Assembly: GCA_028698525.1 (NCBI GenBank)
Contig: JAQVDB010000007.1
Span: forward strand, 1 to 45,154
Direction: 5' to 3'
Length of the DNA stretch: 45,154 nucleotides
From: Clostridia bacterium
GTDB taxonomy: Bacteria; Bacillota; Clostridia; JAQVDB01
The notes under the pieces were generated by a model that saw only the letters and a list, made by a program, of their open reading frames with translations, was not told where the DNA came from and searched no databases. A program made the position numbers and the translations under genes. Below are positions 41,989 through 45,154 of the stretch, one piece after another. Within the stretch, counting starts at the first letter, position 1. Each line of letters begins with the position of its first letter.

Positions 41989-42927
41989 ATGAACATAGTG
42001 TTTATGGGGACACCTGAATTTTCAGTCCCCTGTCTCAGAGAATTGATAGCAAAAGGCTACAATATATCCTGTGTAGTAACACAGCCGGATAAAAAAGGTG
42101 GCAGAGGGAGAAAAATTATACAGCCTCCTATTAAAAAATTAGCTGAAAAATATGGGTTGAGAATAATTCAGCCTAAAAGAGTCAGTGATGCTGAGGTTGA
42201 ACAAACGTTGTTACAGCTATCACCGGATTTAATTGTCACTGTAGCATATGGGCAGATATTAAAAGAAAACATTCTAAATATCCCTAAAAAGGGATGTGTA
42301 AATGTTCATGCTTCCTTACTACCCCGGTATAGAGGGGCAGCGCCAATACAGGCTGCCATAATAAATGGTGATCGACATACAGGTATCACTACTATGTTTA
42401 TGGATCAAGGTTTGGATACAGGAGATATAATTTTGCAAAAAAGCATATGCATAGGGGAAAACGAAACGGCCGGGGAATTACATGATAGATTATCTGTTCT
42501 GGGTGCCCAAGTTCTCATAGATACTATCGAACTGATAAGAGAGGGAAATGCAAAAGGCGTTAAGCAGAAAGAAAATAACGCATCGTATTTTCCAATGATA
42601 AAGAAACATATGGCATTGATAGATTGGACAAAAAAAGCCGTTGATATTAAGAATATGGTAAGAGCGTTCAATCCGTGGCCAGGTGCATATACCTATAAAA
42701 ACGGCAAAAGGTTGAAGATATGGGCTGTAGGTATAGCACAAAATGGTACAGAGAACGTCCGGGCAGGGGAAGTTTTGGAAGCCAGTGTGGAAAAAGGAAT
42801 CATAGTTTCTGCCGGAAGAGGAAAAATAATTATTAAAGAAATACAGCCGGAAAATAGCATAAAGATGGATTCCAGTGAGTTTGTTAAGGGATATAGCATT
42901 AAAAAAGGCGATGTGTTTTCTGTTTGA
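41989..42927 (+). CDS. fmt: methionyl-tRNA formyltransferase
   Basis: A 312-residue enzyme that formylates initiator Met-tRNA with 10-formyl-THF. The N-terminal domain starts NIVFMGTPEFSVPCLRELI, has TQPDKKGGRGRK and the catalytic region VNVHASLLPRYRGAAPIQAA with MFMDQGLDTGDI. The C-terminal tRNA-binding domain begins near 205 (VRAFNPWPGAYTY). The start is ATG 41989 after CAGGAGTG; the in-frame ATG at 41965 is inside def. Adjacent to def as in most bacteria. Confidence 0.96.
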   Translation: MNIVFMGTPEFSVPCLRELIAKGYNISCVVTQPDKKGGRGRKIIQPPIKKLAEKYGLRIIQPKRVSDAEVEQTLLQLSPDLIVTVAYGQILKENILNIPKKGCVNVHASLLPRYRGAAPIQAAIINGDRHTGITTMFMDQGLDTGDIILQKSICIGENETAGELHDRLSVLGAQVLIDTIELIREGNAKGVKQKENNASYFPMIKKHMALIDWTKKAVDIKNMVRAFNPWPGAYTYKNGKRLKIWAVGIAQNGTENVRAGEVLEASVEKGIIVSAGRGKIIIKEIQPENSIKMDSSEFVKGYSIKKGDVFSV

Positions 42928-42960
42928 AAAGTTTATAATATAAAAAAGGTGTGATTAACT

Positions 42961-43632
42961 ATGGGTTATTATAGTAGCATGGTTTTTCTTATACCAGCAA
43001 TTTTGCTTGCTATGTATGCTCAAGTCAAGGTACAGAGTACATTCAGTAGATATTTACGTCACAGGAGCTTGAAAGGATATACTGGCTCGCAGGTGGCGCG
43101 ATCTATACTGGATTCACAAGGGTTACATAATGTGAATATTGAGCTTGTAGGAGGTAGGTTATCTGACCATTACGATCCTAGAACTAACGTGTTAAGATTA
43201 TCTAGAGATGTTTATTCAGGTACTTCTATAGCAGCACTAGGTGTAGCAGCCCATGAGACCGGGCATGCCATACAGCACAATACAGGTTATTTCCCTTTGT
43301 TGTTTAGAAACAGTTTAGTACCTGTGGCTAATCTAGGTTCTCAACTGGCTTGGGTATTCATACTGATGGGATTTTTAATCCATCCGCGGTTTATTAATAT
43401 TGGAATAATTCTATTTTCAGCAGCAGTGTTATTTCAAGTGGTTACTCTACCGGTGGAATTCAATGCTAGTAGAAGAGCGATATACTTATTATCGTCTGGC
43501 GGATATGTAACTCAGGATGAAGTAGGAAAAGCTAAAAAGGTTTTAAGTGCTGCGGCATTGACATATGTTGCTGCAACTGCAGTTGCGTTGGCTCAATTAT
43601 TGAGATTGATGACTTTAAGAAATAGAGATTAA
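42961..43632 (+). CDS. zinc metallopeptidase, YugP type
   Basis: A 223-residue membrane metallopeptidase of the YugP family (PF04298, neutral zinc metallopeptidase). An N-terminal anchor (FLIPAILLAMYAQVKVQS) is followed by LSDHYDPRTNVLRLSRDVY and the zinc motif GVAAHETGHAIQH (HExxH). Two further hydrophobic stretches follow, and the third conserved region VTLPVEFNASRRA comes next. The substrate is unknown. The gene regularly lies between fmt and rsmB in Clostridia. A terminator-like hairpin follows it. Confidence 0.92.
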   Translation: MGYYSSMVFLIPAILLAMYAQVKVQSTFSRYLRHRSLKGYTGSQVARSILDSQGLHNVNIELVGGRLSDHYDPRTNVLRLSRDVYSGTSIAALGVAAHETGHAIQHNTGYFPLLFRNSLVPVANLGSQLAWVFILMGFLIHPRFINIGIILFSAAVLFQVVTLPVEFNASRRAIYLLSSGGYVTQDEVGKAKKVLSAAALTYVAATAVALAQLLRLMTLRNRD

Positions 43633-43635
43633 AAT

Positions 43636-43672
43636 AATACGTTATCCTATTTTGGGATAACGTATTGTTTTG
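43636..43672 (+). terminator. intra-operon hairpin after the YugP-type peptidase
   Basis: AATACGTTATCC (43636-43647) pairs perfectly with 43655-43666 around TATTTTG, followed by GTTTTG. It may partly terminate or stabilise mRNA; rsmB starts 23 bases later, so full termination would need a further promoter that I cannot see. Confidence 0.65.
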
Positions 43673-43694
43673 TGAAATTTGAAAAAGGAGTTTT

Positions 43695-45032
43695 GTGGTG
43701 TTAAAAATAGATTATGCCAGAGATAAAGCACTGGTTGCACTTACGAAAATTGTTGTTGATAAGCAGTATTCAAATACTGTTTTGTGGAAAGCATTGAATG
43801 ACGGGAAATTGGAAGAGAGGGATAAAAGATTCATAAAAGAACTCGTATATGGTACTTTAGAAAATATGATATTTATAGATTTGGTGTTCAAAAAGTTTTC
43901 AAAAATACCCATAAAAGGAGTTTCTGTTAAAGTATTAAATATTATCAGATTAGGAATATACCAGATTCTATTTTTGGACAAAGTACCTGATTCTGCAGCC
44001 TGTGATGAATCTGTAAATTTAGTTAAGAAATACAATAAAAAGGCAGCAGGATTTACCAATGCTGTATTAAGGAATATATCCAGAAATAAATCAAACATAT
44101 CATATCCTGACAAGAAAAAATCTAAGATAAAATATCTATCTGTAAAGTATTCATATCCTATATATATTTTAAATTTATGGTTACATCAGTTTGACTTTGA
44201 ATTTGTTGAACAATTATGTATTGATAGCAATAAGCGTGCACCCGTAACTATAAGGGTAAACACCTTGAAGACGGATAAAAAGGGATTAAAAAATAAATTA
44301 CAACAAAAGGGAATAATAGTGTATGATGGACTTTACAATGATGAAAGTCTTGTGTTGGAGAAAGCAGGAGATATTTTAGGTCTAGAAGAATACAAAACAG
44401 GATTATTTATAATTCAGGATGAAAGTTCAATGTTGGTGTCAAAGGCGTTGAACCCCCAAAAAGGTGAAAAAATACTCGACATGTGTTCTGCCCCAGGGGG
44501 GAAAACTACTCATATTGCACAACTCATGGAGAATTGCGGACAGATAGTTGCTAGGGATATAAACATAAGCAAGATAAAAGCAGTAAAACAAAACTGTTCT
44601 AGATTGGGAATAAAAATTGTTGATGCTCAGGTTGTGGATGCCTTGGCGTTGGATGATAGATCAGAAGAGATGTATGATAGAGTGCTGGTAGATGCTCCAT
44701 GCTCCGGACTAGGTGTTATACGAAAAAAACCTGATATTAAAATAAATAAAGAATACGATGATTTTGAAAAGTTAAAGTCTATTCAGAAAAGGATACTGAA
44801 GAATGCTTCTAAATATTTAAAAGAAAATGGAGTCCTTGTTTATAGTACTTGTACTATAAACAGGGAAGAAAATCAAGATATCATTGATGATTTCTTGAAA
44901 TATAATGATAATTTTTATCTATGCGATCTATCTAATGAATTAGGTATTGGAAAGACACGGACTTTAAATTTATATCCGAATATTCATAGGGTAGACGGTT
45001 TTTTTATTGCAAAACTTAAAAAGCTGAAGTAA
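43695..45032 (+). CDS. rsmB: 16S rRNA (cytosine-967-C5)-methyltransferase
   Basis: A 445-residue rRNA methyltransferase. The N-terminal NusB-like domain occupies about 1-140 (ALVALTKIVVDKQYSN, GFTNAVLRNISRN). The SAM-binding domain shows LDMCSAPGGKTTHIAQ (about 255), RVLVDAPCSGLGVIRKKPD with the release cysteine, and VYSTCTINREENQD with the catalytic cysteine. The start is GTG 43695 or the GTG directly after it, both following AAAGGAG; no ATG fits. It precedes rlmN by 22 bases, the normal neighbour. Confidence 0.95.
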   Translation: MVLKIDYARDKALVALTKIVVDKQYSNTVLWKALNDGKLEERDKRFIKELVYGTLENMIFIDLVFKKFSKIPIKGVSVKVLNIIRLGIYQILFLDKVPDSAACDESVNLVKKYNKKAAGFTNAVLRNISRNKSNISYPDKKKSKIKYLSVKYSYPIYILNLWLHQFDFEFVEQLCIDSNKRAPVTIRVNTLKTDKKGLKNKLQQKGIIVYDGLYNDESLVLEKAGDILGLEEYKTGLFIIQDESSMLVSKALNPQKGEKILDMCSAPGGKTTHIAQLMENCGQIVARDINISKIKAVKQNCSRLGIKIVDAQVVDALALDDRSEEMYDRVLVDAPCSGLGVIRKKPDIKINKEYDDFEKLKSIQKRILKNASKYLKENGVLVYSTCTINREENQDIIDDFLKYNDNFYLCDLSNELGIGKTRTLNLYPNIHRVDGFFIAKLKKLK

Positions 45033-45054
45033 TATAGTATGGAGGATAGTTGAT

Positions 45055-45154
45055 TTGAGTGAGTTTATTATAAAGGATTTCGATAGGCAGGATATATATG
45101 AATTAGTTGCTGAAATGGGAGAACCTAAATATAGAAGTGATCAGATATTTTCAT
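45055..45154 (+). CDS. rlmN: 23S rRNA (adenine-2503-C2)-methyltransferase, 5' end only
   Basis: The window ends 33 codons into this gene. TTG 45055 follows GGAGGATAG, and the visible residues include FIIKDFDRQDIYELVAEMG and EPKYRSDQIFS, which match the N-terminal helix bundle of RlmN radical-SAM methyltransferases. The order rsmB-rlmN supports the call. The radical-SAM motif lies outside the window. Confidence 0.85.
   Translation, partial: MSEFIIKDFDRQDIYELVAEMGEPKYRSDQIFS

Overview
The window is AT-rich, gene-dense DNA from a low-GC Gram-positive bacterium, most likely an anaerobic member of the Clostridia. The evidence is the housekeeping gene order at the right end (yicC-remA-gmk-rpoZ-coaBC-priA-def-fmt-peptidase-rsmB-rlmN), strong AGGAGG-type ribosome binding sites with several TTG and GTG starts, a DegS/DegU pair, a lysine riboswitch, and anaerobic enzymes (indolepyruvate:ferredoxin oxidoreductase, 2-hydroxyacyl-CoA dehydratase-type activase proteins, corrinoid protein and corrinoid activator). 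Genus cannot be fixed from the sequence alone. No rRNA, tRNA, CRISPR array, insertion sequence or prophage was seen.

Layout. 0.1-0.9 kb: a CBS-pair protein converging on a small HPr-like protein that lacks the phosphorylatable His. 1.0-4.3 kb: three overlapping genes forming a split activase/DUF2229-type module, followed by a tiny Cys-containing protein. 4.5-5.2 kb: a CPBP membrane protease on the minus strand. 5.3-11.1 kb: PocR-AraC regulator, stand-alone corrinoid protein, alanine dehydrogenase, half-size UPF0016 transporter, and a RamA-like corrinoid activator. 11.2-17.6 kb: TVP38-family membrane protein, sodium:solute symporter, then iorA-iorB-paaK-ACT, an arylpyruvate-to-aryl-CoA cluster. 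17.8-21.0 kb: alanine racemase, 5-formyl-THF cyclo-ligase and a truncated MetH-like methyltransferase. 21.2-25.9 kb: DegS/DegU, a membrane protein and two secreted cohesin-type proteins, one also ending in a dockerin-like module. 25.9-31.3 kb: cyanophycinase and cyanophycin synthetase, then a promoter, a lysine riboswitch and an NhaC-family (LysW-like) transporter. 31.3-32.4 kb: a decayed galactose locus (LacI-type regulator, galT and galK remnants). 32.5-35.5 kb: flavodoxin, PHP phosphoesterase, M18 aminopeptidase. 35.7 kb to the end: the conserved housekeeping operon, cut off in rlmN.

How the genes fit together. Much of the window fits a life based on amino acids: alanine dehydrogenase, alanine racemase, the 2-oxoacid oxidoreductase with its CoA ligase, an aminopeptidase, a lysine-controlled transporter and a cyanophycin nitrogen store. 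A second theme is corrinoid C1 chemistry: a corrinoid protein without a neighbouring methyltransferase, an activator, and a homocysteine methyltransferase that has lost its own corrinoid domain. No single feature proves a new system. The best leads are the split activase module with its small Cys protein, the possible trans-acting methionine synthase parts, the lysine riboswitch with a competing 5' hairpin next to cyanophycin genes, and two genes whose expected ATG start is ATA.
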